From Asparagus officinalis (Eukaryota > Streptophyta > Magnoliopsida > Asparagales > Asparagaceae): a stretch of DNA of 64,000 nt. Made by a program: the position numbers and the translations under genes. This document shows, piece by piece, positions 1-9,867 of this stretch (positions are counted from its first letter, which is position 1; every line of letters starts with the position of its first letter). The notes beneath the pieces were generated by a model that saw only the letters and a list, made by a program, of their open reading frames with translations, ran no database searches and was not told where the DNA came from. The stretch spans positions 120,653,202-120,717,201 of the forward strand of contig NC_033797.1 of assembly GCF_001876935.1 (NCBI RefSeq), read 5' to 3'.

Positions 1-1251
1 TTGCGCTAAGAGAATTAATTCACTTAGACTTGGTGCTATGACTTTGAATACATAGACTTCGCCATTTCTTATGGGAATATGGCACCCGGCAACGCTTGTT
101 AGACGCTGACTCATCCCTACTTAGGATTCGGGATAAAAGTCCCCAGACTTATATTCTGGTATCTTTTTCATTCGGTGAAAGACTAAACCAGCAACGCGTG
201 TTAGGCGTAGGCTTATCTCTATTTAGGAATCGAGATAAAATTCCCCGGGCATAAAGTGCGCGGATTTGAGAATTATGTCTTTTCTCAGGGTAAAGACAAA
301 CCCGAAAACGAAAGAGGAAGAATTTTATATTCTATCTTTCAACACTGAAGAGGAAGAATTTTATATTCTGTCTTCAGTTAGAAAGGAAACTCGAGGTGGG
401 ATCTCCACCCCCAGAATCCGGAAGGATGAGTCTCTTCCTTTTTGCGTATGGCATCGCCTAAACTAAGAGTGGGATCTCCACTCCGAGAATCGGAAAGATT
501 CAAACGACCCTAACTTTTATAGGATTGGCTGTTTGATCTAAGAAAAGAGTTCCTCATTTATTGAGGGGAAATTCCAATTTCAACCTTAACTTTTATAGGT
601 TTGGCTGAAAAGGAAAAGATGGAAATCTTTCGTTTATCAAAAGAGATGATTTCTTTCGTTTATCAAAAGAGATGATTCGATCTTAGTCCTAACTATCTGC
701 AGGTTTGACTAAGTGAGGTTAGAGACAATCCTAACTTTTATAGGTTGGACTAAGTGAGGTTAGAGACAATCCTAACTTTTATAGGTTTGATTGCTCGAAC
801 TGAAAATGAACCTCTCATTCATGAAAGGAATCGAGAGGAGGAATTGGCTTTGGCCCTAACTTTTATAGGTTTGGCCTGAAAGCAAAGAGAGTGGAATACA
901 GGTAGCAGTAGAAATACTGGTTTGTACTAGCCACTCGATGGGGGATTTTGATGTTAAGTGATTAGGCCTTAACACGTCAAGTTTTGGGAATTGCCATGAA
1001 TTGGCGGATAGAATTTTAGTGGACCCACTGTCAATTGATTTGATCAGTGGAGGATTTTATGGGGAAAGATTGATTTATCAAAAAGATCAAACCTCATTAA
1101 TCAATAATAAAACACGCTTTAACTTCGAAAACATTCAGAGTCCAAGTGTGAATTTTTTATTTATTTATTTATTATAGCAACCGGGTTATCCCTAAGAATA
1201 CCACATGCAGTATTCTTCCGGGAACTTCCCGATACATTGATTATCCTGAAT
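1..1251 (-). other. 3' noncoding region of Tat-A with short repeats
   Basis: No gene is seen here. The first 270 bases align by eye with 54895-55150, 15200-15360 and 25153-25340, so this is a shared block of Tat 3' noncoding sequence. Between 490 and 890 a motif of the form CCTAACTTTTATAGG followed by TTTGG or TTGGA recurs. One stretch of about 60 bases ending in it is directly repeated at about 710-790. The region ends at the integrase stop codon. Confidence 0.7.
205..245. other. Hairpin module in Tat 3' noncoding region (TTATCTC / GAGATAA)
   Basis: TTATCTC at 213-219 pairs with GAGATAA at 232-238 across a 12-base loop. An upstream relative pairs ATCCC (113-117) with GGGAT (130-134). Similar stems occur at 15288-15313, 25246-25271, 54998-55023 and 55100-55125. 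The middle stem bases change on both sides together, which suggests a structured RNA or DNA element. No function is known to me. Confidence 0.5.
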
Positions 1252-3530
1252 ATACTAAGGATAATATTTCTTCAGGAACTTGCCGTTTATCGGCATCATA
1301 AGCCGATCGCCTTCTTTGGTAACAAGGCGATACGCGCCACTCGAATAGACTGTCTCTACTACGAACGGCCCTTCCCATTTGGGTTCAAATTTGCCTTTCT
1401 TCTTAGAGTTAAGGATCATAGGTCGTCGTTCGGTTAAGACCAAATCTCCTTCTTTAAAACTCCGTTGTCGAACCTTTTTGTCGAAAGCTCTAGAGATTCT
1501 GGCTTGGTAAAACTCAATATGCTGTTGAGCTTCTAAGCATTTTTCATCAAGCATCTCGAGTTCCTCGAGACGTTTCTGATGTTGTTCTTCGGTCGTCATC
1601 TGGGTTACGAGAGCGATTCAAAGAGACGGAATCTGTATTTCCAACGGAAGGACAGCTTCACACCCGTACACCAAAGAATACGGGGTTGCTCCCGTCGGTG
1701 TACGCACCGTGGTACGATAGGCCCATAGCGCCGCGCCAAGCTTGTCATCCCAATCTCGTTTGTTAGTCTTCACGAGTTTTGATAAAAGTTTGATGATAGT
1801 CTTGTTGAAAGCTTCAGCCAATCTATTTGCTGCGGGATTGTACGCCGTTGATGAGAGGTCCTGAATTCTGAACTTCTCGCAAAACCTAATGTAGGCATTG
1901 CTGACGAATTGAGGACCATTGTCGTGTATAATCCGTCTTGGGACACCATATCGGTAAATAATGTGGTGTTTGATGAATGCAATCACGTTGCTTGTCTTAA
2001 CTTCCCTGAGTGGGATAGCTTCAGCCCATTTGGAGAAGTAATCGGTGATCGCGAGAATAAATCGATCACCTTTGACGGACGGGGGATTTATGGGACCAAC
2101 GATATCCATTCCCCAAGTCTCAAAAGGCCATGACGTAGCCGAAGGATGCAAATGCTCCGGGGGTTGGTGCATATAATTCGCGTGCACTTGACATGCGTGA
2201 CACTCTCGGGCATATGCGACTGCATCTTTGATCATGGTGGGCCAATAATATCCCATTCTTCTGATGCGGTCATAAAGCTTAGGACCAGGCTGGTGCGCGC
2301 CACACTCTCCTTCGTGCGCCTCTTTCAGGACTTCTTCTGCTTCTTTAATTGATAAGCACCGCAGTAGTAAATCATCATACCCCCTGCAATATAACGTCCG
2401 ACTCTCCGCGTTGTAGTAGAATCTCGGTGCTCTTCGTCGGATTGAATCCCTTTCCTTCACATCTTCTGGTAAGATTCCATGGAGGACGTAATCGATGATG
2501 GGGAAACGCCAATCTCGGGGTTCAAACTCAACTTGAGTTGAGTGTGTTTCCTTAACCTCTTCTTCTTTGCCATCTTCATCATAGATTGGCACTAGGATTT
2601 GGTGAGTCCTTACTGTAACAAACTGTTCTGTTTCAGGAGGCTGCGCCAGGGATACGGCTAATGCTGCTAACGCGTCTGCGTAGGTATTCTGCAACCGTGG
2701 AATATGTTCAATAAAGAATCCTTCGAATGATTCTGCCATCTCCACTGCCATCTTATGGTATGGTATTAAATCCTGACTTCGGACCTCATACTCTCCCTGA
2801 ACTTGTTTAACTATCAGTTGAGAATCACCGAAGGCTTCGAGATACTCAACCCCTAGTTCTTTGGCGAAACTGAGTCCCATGAGTAATGCGTTATATTCGG
2901 CTATATTATTTGAGCACGGTTCAGTCAACGAGTAAGCTCGAGGCATCACGTGTTTTCCCGGGGAAACTAAGACCACTCCAACTCCGGAAGAAATCTTAGA
3001 ACTTCCAGGAGCACTTGCTACATTAGTTGCTCGTGAAGCGCCATCGAAGTATAAACGCCATACTTGCTGGTGCGAAGTTGCGTTGACTTCGTGGGTTTCA
3101 TCGGGTAGGTCATCATATATCTCGGCGGTATCCGTAGTTGGATTAGCTGCCAGGAGATCACAGATGGCTTGTCCTTTTACCGACTTCTGTTGTTTAAAAT
3201 GCAAGTCGTATTGGGACAAGAGTAAGGCCCATTTTGCTAATCGCCAATTCATGAAAGCTGGTTGAGTCATGAATACTCGGACTGGGTTAACCTTAGAGAT
3301 AACATAAATGGTCTGTCCAACCAGATAATGCCGTATCTTCTGAATAGCGAACACCAAGGTAAGACATTCTCTCTCAATCATAGGATATCGAGATTCAGCG
3401 CCTACCATGGTTCGGCTTAAATAATATACCGCCTGCTCATGACCGTTATCATCATCTTGTGCAAGTAATGCACTTAATGAGTGGCTCGTCGCCTTGACAT
3501 AAATCAAGAACGGTTTGCCTGATTTCGGTG
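1252..3530 (-). pseudogene. Tat-A RNase H, archaeal-type RNase H and integrase part of pol
   Basis: The main open frame (3507 to 1618) starts with the RT-linked RNase H remnant (residues 1-120). An archaeal-type RNase H follows, with candidate acidic residues D155, E204, D228 and D278. The integrase then has a zinc-binding part (H398, H404, C436, C439) and a core with D468, D529 and E565, a correct D35E spacing. A TGA at 1618-1620 splits off the integrase C-terminal domain (1599-1252, ending KKYYP). Element B has an arginine codon there, so this is probably one C-to-T change. Integrase joins element DNA to the host genome in the nucleus, but this copy cannot make the full protein. Confidence 0.9.
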
Positions 3531-5416
3531 CGACGAGTACGGGAGGTTTTCTTTGTGAGCTTAGAGAATGGTTGGCATTTTCCTGAGAGGTTCGAGATGA
3601 ACCGACGAATATAAGCTAACAGCCCTTGCAATCCTCTGAGCTCCTTGAGGTTTCTCGGAGGCTGCAATTCATTAATTGCCTTTACCTTATCTGCAATTCA
3701 TTAATTGCCTTTACCTTATCAGGGTCGATGTGAATACCTTTGGTGGTGACGACGAATCCCAAGAATTTACCACTGGACATTGGTGGTGACGACGAATCCC
3801 AAGAATTTACCACTGGACATTCCGAGGAAAGATTTGGTAGGATTCATTTTTAACTGATGGGTTCGCATCAAGTCGAACATGGTCTTAAAGTCCTTAATGT
3901 GATCTTTCTTATCACGACTTTTCACGACCAAATCATCCACGTAGCATTCGACAGTCTTTCGGAGATGCTCCTGAAAAATCTTCGACATGGCTCTCTGATA
4001 CGTGGCACCTGCATTTTTTAAACCGAAGGGCATGACCGTGTAGCAGAAAACACCGAGGGGTGTTCTAAACGCGGTATGCTTTTCATCATCTGGATGCATC
4101 TTTATTTGATTATAACCAGAGTAACCATCCATGAAAGACATCCTCTCGAACCCGCACGTATTGTCAATGATGACATCTGTGATGGGAAGGGGGAAATCAT
4201 CTTTTGGGCAGGCAGCGTTGAGGTCTCTAAAGTCGATACATACCCTGATCTTCCCGTTCTTCTTAAGAACCAGGACAATATTGGCAAGCCACTCTGGATG
4301 CTGCTCTTCCCTAACGAAGCCCGAGTCAATAAGCTTTTTAACTTCGGCCTCGATTGCCTCCATCATTTGCGGACGAAACTGTCTTTGTTGTTGTTTGATA
4401 GGTTTGACATCCGGCTTAATATTGAGACGATGTACTGCTACGTTTGGGTCAAGTCCTGGCATATCTTCGTAATTCCAGGCGAACACATCGATGTACTCCC
4501 TGATAAGAGAGATTAACTCTTCTATTAACTCTTCTTTCTCTTCCGGCGGGAGGCTATCGCTAATGAATATCGGCTTCGGATTTTCCTCGCTTCCCATATT
4601 CACTTGGATCACTTGATCCTCGGTAGAAGGTTCTCTCTGTTCAAACCTATCGCCGTACTGCATGTTTAGGTGATGAACCCAAGGATCTTCCCAAGTCGGC
4701 ATCTGATCGTCTTCCTCTATTGTGGCAGGATCGACCGTAGCCATGTTTGACATCAACTTTTTGAACATTTCACCGATACTGGTGTCGGAATCCCAAGCTG
4801 AAGAATCAGAAGAATACTCATTTCTAGCTTTGTTAGCAATTTGATCGATGACCTGCCAACAGCACTCATCGTCGGATGAGGAGACATAACCTAGACCTCT
4901 TTTGTGGCGATAATAGTCATCGGGTTTTCCTTTTGGTACATAGGCCATTCGAGGTGGAACTCGCGGACCTCGACCAAAGCAAAGACCCTCTCCTAGTGTG
5001 AAGTCATACCCGTACTTCTCCATTAAATCGCGCGCTTTTGCGTTATATCTAAATAGATGAGGAGCAGGTTTATCTTCATCGTCTTCCTCTTCCAAGAAGT
5101 GGTCGGGTATCGGAGATTTTCTCCCTTTACCGTAGGCGACTTCCTTTCCACCCCCTGTCCCTGCGGGGATGACAAGCGTCGTTCCGCATGGATCTTGTAC
5201 CTGCTTTTTTGTCATGCAAAATGATTGAAGTGGCATATACAATTCAGGGTTATCATACAATTCTTTAGTAATATTATCCAGACACATAGAGTACTCTAAA
5301 TCATCGTTTATTGATAGTTCTTCGGCAAGCTGCCAGTTACAACTACTTTCCGATGATTCTTCATCGTCAAGATTAATTACAATGGGTACAACACCTCCAT
5401 CTCCGCTGTCCGTTCC
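3531..5416 (-). pseudogene. Tat-A reverse transcriptase part of pol
   Basis: A frame of 506 codons (5287 to 3767) holds an acidic linker and then an RT domain from about residue 290. It includes FRDLN (353-357), MDGYSGYNQI around D387 and the YVDD catalytic box at 449-452. RT copies element RNA into DNA in virus-like particles. The frame breaks near 3767, where a 40-base segment (3741-3780) is exactly repeated at 3781-3820 and a 28-base segment is repeated at about 3663-3718. Near 3535 the sequence joins TTTACCACT-side RT sequence to RNase H with about 70 bases missing relative to element B. Upstream the frame runs without a methionine to a TAA at 5417, where element B reads on. Confidence 0.9.
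3663..3820. repeat. Two short exact tandem duplications inside Tat-A RT
   Basis: A 28-base unit beginning GCAATTCATTAATTGCC occurs twice in a row. After about 22 bases, a 40-base unit beginning GGTGGTGACGACG also occurs twice. Element B has each unit only once. The duplications break the reading frame. They may be real or an assembly artefact (see findings). Confidence 0.9.
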
Positions 5417-6830
5417 TTAGGCCGATGGTTCAGTATCGGATTCGGCGCCGTATAGAAGGGAATCGGTGAAATAGTTCTCCAATCCCTTAAATGGTTGCTT
5501 ATCCGCGACCACCGTCTTGACTTCATTATTTGTGTCCACATACTTGAGGCACTGATGAAGAGTTGACGGGACTATCAGATTACCGTGGATCCAAGGTCGA
5601 CCCAACAGTAAGTTGTAGGATGTTTCCGCGTCGATCACGTAACAAGTGACTTCCGACTTTAAATCCCCGATCTGGCACTTTATCCGAATCTTTCCCAAAG
5701 GTCTGGACCCACTGGTGTTGAATCCGTAGATCGTAGTGCCCGTGGATGCTAGTTTACTTGCCGGTATTCCGAGATTATGCATCAATCGGAATGGCATGAT
5801 ACTGACAGCGGAACCCGGATCGACTTGGATCCGGTTGACAACGCTGGAGCCAATGTGGCCGGTGAAATACAGAGGCCGATCATGCTTGGAATTTTTCGTC
5901 TGCATGTCTTCTTTGGTGAAGGAAATGCAGGGAAAATGGTGCGCCGCTAGATTACAATGTTGAACTGACGGCCCCGCTTCTCCAGAAGACGGCTTGATTC
6001 GAGTCAAGAAAGCTTCAGAGTCATTCAAGGCTTCCTGCAATGCTTTCCTTGTGTCTTTTGATAGACGCAATAATTCATATAGGGTTATCCTGGCTGGTAT
6101 ATTAGCTAACTGCGCCATGATGTCAAAATGGGGCGGAGAGCTTGCCTTTCCCGGTTTGTCTCTCCCAATCGGATGATTGAATCGAGACTGCCTCGGGTTT
6201 TGGACTTCTTGGTGTAGAGGCTCTTTTCCTTTCTCCTTTTGCTGGACTTTCTCCGTAGCTACAGGTGTTGGGGGAGTTGAGACAATTCCCAGTTCTGCTA
6301 ATGTCTTGGAGGGAACGGCTTTGGTTATCCCCAGCTGCTTAGAAGCATCCGGATATTTGTAGTGATATTCATTCCCGCTCCGGGTTACAAAGGCTTCCTG
6401 TTCATCTTCAGAAAGCGGGAAGGCTAGAATTTCATCGTCATCTCCTCCTGGAATAGCAAAAGCTCCATAACAAGATTTACCTTTTCCTTTTGACCTTTTC
6501 TTGGAAGAGGCTCCAATCCATTGTTCATCTCCAATCAAATCTGGGTGAACCCAAAGAATCTCACCATTCGGGGCTGTGTGTGGTACAAGTCCTTTCTGGC
6601 GCTGTTTATGAGGATCATCGTTCACGGTCTTCACTGTTGCATTTATTACCGGCTCATGCTGGAACCAGTTCAAGGGAACAGAACCGAAGCTAATCGATAC
6701 TGCATTTGCACCCACCTTCTTCTCCTTAGGTTGCTTCATAGTAATGACCCCAACATCGATTAGAGCTTGGATCTTATCTTTAAGGGCATAGCACCCTTGG
6801 TAGGATGGTGCACCGCTCTATGAAATGCGC
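5417..6830 (-). pseudogene. Tat-A aspartic protease and preceding linker
   Basis: A frame of 440 codons (6739 to 5417) follows the gag Cys-His motif without a break in frame. The protease centre reads VDPGSAVSIMP with D307-P-G-S310. Other conserved parts are SYNLLLGRPWIH and a downstream IVPSTLHQ. Protease cuts the gag-pol polyprotein into its parts. The linker of about 290 residues before the active site is long and charged. The stop at 5417 replaces a codon that is open in element B, so gag, protease and RT were one polyprotein here, with no Ogre-type intron visible between protease and RT. Confidence 0.85.
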
Positions 6831-7761
6831 AGTATTTTGGATCGCTAATTCTTTTAGCATCTTCTTGATCCTGGACCGGAGGCAGTTTGATTTTGTTATT
6901 CTCTATGAGGTATTTGAAAATACCGGGGACTTCATCCTCTTTGAACGAATAGATCTTTGGGAATTTCGGCTCCGAGGCCTTTTGCTTCTGGGGCTGTTGT
7001 TACCACTTTGACTGTTGAGGCGCCTTCTGCTACTGCTGTTGTGGTTGTGCTTGTACTTCGAACGTTTGGTTCGCGTCCACCGCATTCGCTTGTGCTTTTC
7101 CTTTGCCCTTAGGGATAAAGTTTTGTTGTGGAGCATTATTCGCTGTTTGACCTCTTTCTGCTTTCTTCCTCTTAAGGAATCGTTCGGCTCGTTCTCCTCG
7201 CACTTTTAAGTCCTTCCAGGTCTTCGGTGGTGCCATTCCCATAGCTTCGAGGATGTCCAATGAAAGATTGTTGTGACAAGTCTCGAGAATGAAGTCTTCG
7301 CTGACCGGATCCCTGCAGTTCATTGCTTTGTTTCGGAATCTCTTCACGAAGTTTTCGACCGTCTCACCATTTTTCTGTTTCTCGTCAAATAGTGTGCCGA
7401 TTGAAATCTCGGTGTCGTCGTCGAAGAAGTTTGTCAGAAACATGTCCTCCATGTCATCCCAACTGCTGATACTCCCCGGCTTGAGGCGGCGATACCAATC
7501 GAAGGCTGCTCCGCGAAGAGTGCCCACGAATGACCGCACCATCAAGGGTTCATTCCCGGAGATTATTCCTAAATAGGACTTAAAATATATCAAATGTTGG
7601 GTTGGGGAGCCCTTCCCATCAAACGGCATAAAATTGATCAAGTTGAATTTCGCCGGGTATGGAATTGATTCCCATTCCCTTGGATATGGACATGGTATCC
7701 CAGACCTTTTCACTTCTTGGGCACTCATCAATGCGTTAATCTTGCTTTCCAAGTCCCTCAT
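6831..7761 (-). pseudogene. Tat-A gag (capsid-like domain)
   Basis: The frame from 7761 carries the retrotransposon gag fold signature: PYPREWESIPYPAKFNL, FDGKGSPTQHLIYFK, AAFDWYRRLKPGSI, FLTNFFDDD and ETVENFVKRFRNKAMNCRD. A basic tail (RFLKRKKAE) and a glutamine-rich stretch follow. One stop lies near 7029, after which the same protein continues through KYCAFHR to the protease linker. Gag forms the virus-like particle in the cytoplasm and packages the element RNA. Compared with element B, the coiled-coil region just upstream (around 7762-7860) is mostly deleted. Confidence 0.85.
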
Positions 7762-9300
7762 TTTCTTATCCTCACTCGTATCCGTTTTCGAGTGATTTCG
7801 GGGAGAAGTAACGTGATCCTCCTTTGTGTTGTTATCATCCGAAGGGCCACCCCCATTATTGTTGTTGACGGGAGGGGTTGAACTGATCCGGACTGAAGTG
7901 TCGTGTTGACTTTCCTCTTCCGGTCATGTTAACAGATACTTTTAGAAATTCATCATCTTGGAGAACAACTCTCTTCTTTCGGAAACGTCTTGGTCTGGAT
8001 TCAGACGTTTTGGTGGAGATTCTTTCAAATACTGAAACTCTCTCCGGGGTGGTCTTGGAACAGCAACATTCTGACAACACTGCCTTGATGATTTTGGCAC
8101 ATGGACAGTGAGAATCTGTTTTCCGGGCACTCATTTTCCTGGATTTGTTCGCACCCCCAGCTTGATAGTACAACTCGTCAGTTTGATGACTGGAGCAACC
8201 TATCGTGTGTTGGCACGACTTCCCAGGTATAACGTCTTCGTCTGACAAGTACGTTTTCTTCTGAGGATACAACGCTTTGTTAGCATTTTCAGGAGTCGCA
8301 TGTCTGAGGCGACGTTTTTGTGAATGTCGGCCCTCAATAGGCTCCTGGATTTCAACACGCAGTCTAATGCGGTCACTTGCGGGACTTTTCCCGTTATACA
8401 TTCTCTTCCACTGCTTAGGATGACGACCTCCAGCCTGACAATGTGCTCGAGATTCATTCAATCGGCCTAAGCGCTCTTTGACCGGAGCTTTGCCTCGATC
8501 ATCGGGTGAAGGGCCAAGGCGATCTTTGATGGTCATCTTGAAATGGGACAAATCCACACTGTCACAAATCTCAACCGGAGGTGCGGAACTCGATGGAATC
8601 GAAGAAATAGGTGCAGGACACTTTCTGCCTTGAATCTGTTGCGAGTCAGACTTGGGTGACCCGCAAGTTGGAAGGTCGGATTTGGACGACCCGCAAGTTG
8701 GAAGGTCGGATTTGGACGACCCGCAAGTTGGAAGGTCGGATTTGGACGACCCGCAAGTTGGAAGGTCGGATTTGGACGACCCGCAAGTTGGAAGGTCGGA
8801 TTGGAGTGACCTGCGTTTTGGCGGGTCAGATTGAAGTGACCTGCGTTTCGGCGGGTCGGATTGAAGTGACCCGCGCTTTGGCCGCTTTGACGGGTCGGAT
8901 TGAAGTGACCCGCGATTTTCGATCTTTTTGGCCGTCGTCTTAGACTTTGGCCTCCATACTTGGTGCAGTCTTTGTGGCTTATGTTCCACTCCTTCTTTCT
9001 CCAATCTCTTAGCCTCTTGCATAAGAATTTTTGCTTGTACAAGCAATGCGCGGCGTTTGTGAATCCGCTCTTGAAGAGTTGATCGGGTCCTTTTGACGCG
9101 AACCCATTCGTTCTTCGCTGGTTTAAAAGGGGAGGGGCTGTCCATTCTCTGTTGTGATGGTTGATATTTCAGATCCGCCTCATAGCGGATTCCATCCACT
9201 GGTTCCAAAGCTTTGGCCAGTTGGCGTGCGAGGCGTTGGCGTCGCCTCTGACGTGCTCTCTTTGATAGAGTGGGCACATCCGTCCTGCGCTTAGCGCTGG
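7762..9300 (-). pseudogene. Tat-A N-terminal gag extension (ORF1-like) with Arg-rich and Cys-rich motifs
   Basis: An open frame runs from 9592 to 7856. It includes an Arg-rich helix-like motif KRARQRRRQRLARQLAKA (near 9270), a decapeptide repeat region and a Cys-rich module (IGCSSH, DELYYQAGG, SHCPCAKIIKAVLSEC, RVSVFER). The same two motifs in the same order occur in elements B, C and D. Ogre elements are known to have an extra ORF1 upstream of gag, and this is probably its counterpart, fused in frame with gag. Function is unknown; the Arg-rich part could bind RNA or act as a nuclear signal. The first part of the protein (FDQxKxEEYLSS in B and D) is missing here. Confidence 0.75.
8658..8912 (-). 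repeat. 30-bp tandem repeat encoding a decapeptide in the Tat-A gag extension
   Basis: At least five near-identical 30-bp units start at 8658, 8688, 8718, 8748 and 8778. About three diverged units of the same length follow. Because 30 is a multiple of three the frame stays open, giving repeats of about SKSDLPTCGS on the minus strand. The plus strand is also open through the array, but only as a shadow of the repeat. Elements B, C and D lack the array. Confidence 0.9.
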
Positions 9301-9642
9301 TTCGCCGACTTTCTCCCCTTTTTTTGGTTTCTTTCTTCCGGGACTTGTTCTTGTCGCGTATTCGATAGATTTGTTGATTTGTATTCTTCGTCGCGAGACC
9401 GATCGTCGAACGCGCGTTGGTTAATATACGCGTGCTGATCGATGCGCGCGGGCTGATTGACGTGCGCGCGTTGACTGGCGCGCACGAGGTGATTTGACGT
9501 GCACTCGTTGACCGGCGCGCACGAGTTGGTTGACGTGCGCGCGTTGACCGGCGTGTACGAGTTGATTTGACGAATCTTCTTGATTCGCCCATTCATTGCT
9601 TCGAGTTTCGTGTGGGCTCTCGTAGACAAATTTAGACGCCTA
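9300..9642 (-). mobile_element. Truncated Tat LTR (U3 part) at the A/PMD junction
   Basis: On the plus strand this ends in GACGCCTACA at 9642, the same kind of LTR tip as at 25152, 31400 and 54075. Inside are GC-rich direct repeats of the type GTTGACCGGCGTGCACGAG (9410-9560), as other LTRs here have GC-rich U3 repeats. No TATA box, PBS or other LTR end is present, so most of the LTR is deleted. It may be the 5' LTR of A, the 3' LTR of the PMD-bearing element, or a fusion of both. Confidence 0.65.
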
Positions 9643-9867
9643 CATTTGCTTCTGATTTGGGTGAGGTTGTTGTTTGGGGGAGATTTCACTCGGATTTCTG
9701 AAGGTTTGTTCACCCTCTTTCTTCAAAATCTCAACTTTCTTTGACCGTGACTCTGCATGCAATATTTTTTTGGCGTATATTGTGATATGTTTGGTGTTAT
9801 CCTCGTTGATTCTGAGCCCAAAACCCTAATTTTCTCATTGGGTTTCAATGTAGTTTGTGTACTCATC
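9643..9867 (+). promoter_or_regulatory. Putative promoter and leader of the PMD gene, with a telo-box
   Basis: This lies between the LTR tip and the first ATG of the PMD gene. It is AT-rich and contains AAACCCTAA at 9821-9829, a telo-box known from leaders of many highly expressed plant genes. No certain TATA box was seen. Regulation is inferred only from position and motif. Confidence 0.35.

Larger units (their letters stand above)
1..9642 (-). mobile_element. Tat-A: Ty3/gypsy Tat/Ogre-lineage LTR retrotransposon, decayed, left end outside window
   Basis: Reading from right to left, this holds an LTR remnant, an ORF1-like gag extension, gag, aspartic protease, reverse transcriptase, RNase H, a second RNase H, integrase and a 3' noncoding region. 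Two consecutive RNase H domains are the known hallmark of the Tat clade. No primer-binding site remains, because the LTR remnant runs straight into the gag extension near 9300. The coding frame is broken by single stops, a deletion of roughly 70 bp near 3535 and small tandem duplications near 3663-3820. The 3' LTR would lie left of the window. The element cannot move by itself. Confidence 0.9.

Noticed and set aside
8658..8912. CRISPR-like array
   Set aside because: Direct 30-bp units without spacers, in a plant retrotransposon coding frame.
8611..8943. Plus-strand open frame of 110 codons over the 30-bp repeat
   Set aside because: It exists only because the repeat length is a multiple of three. 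The minus strand has the conserved gag extension on both sides.
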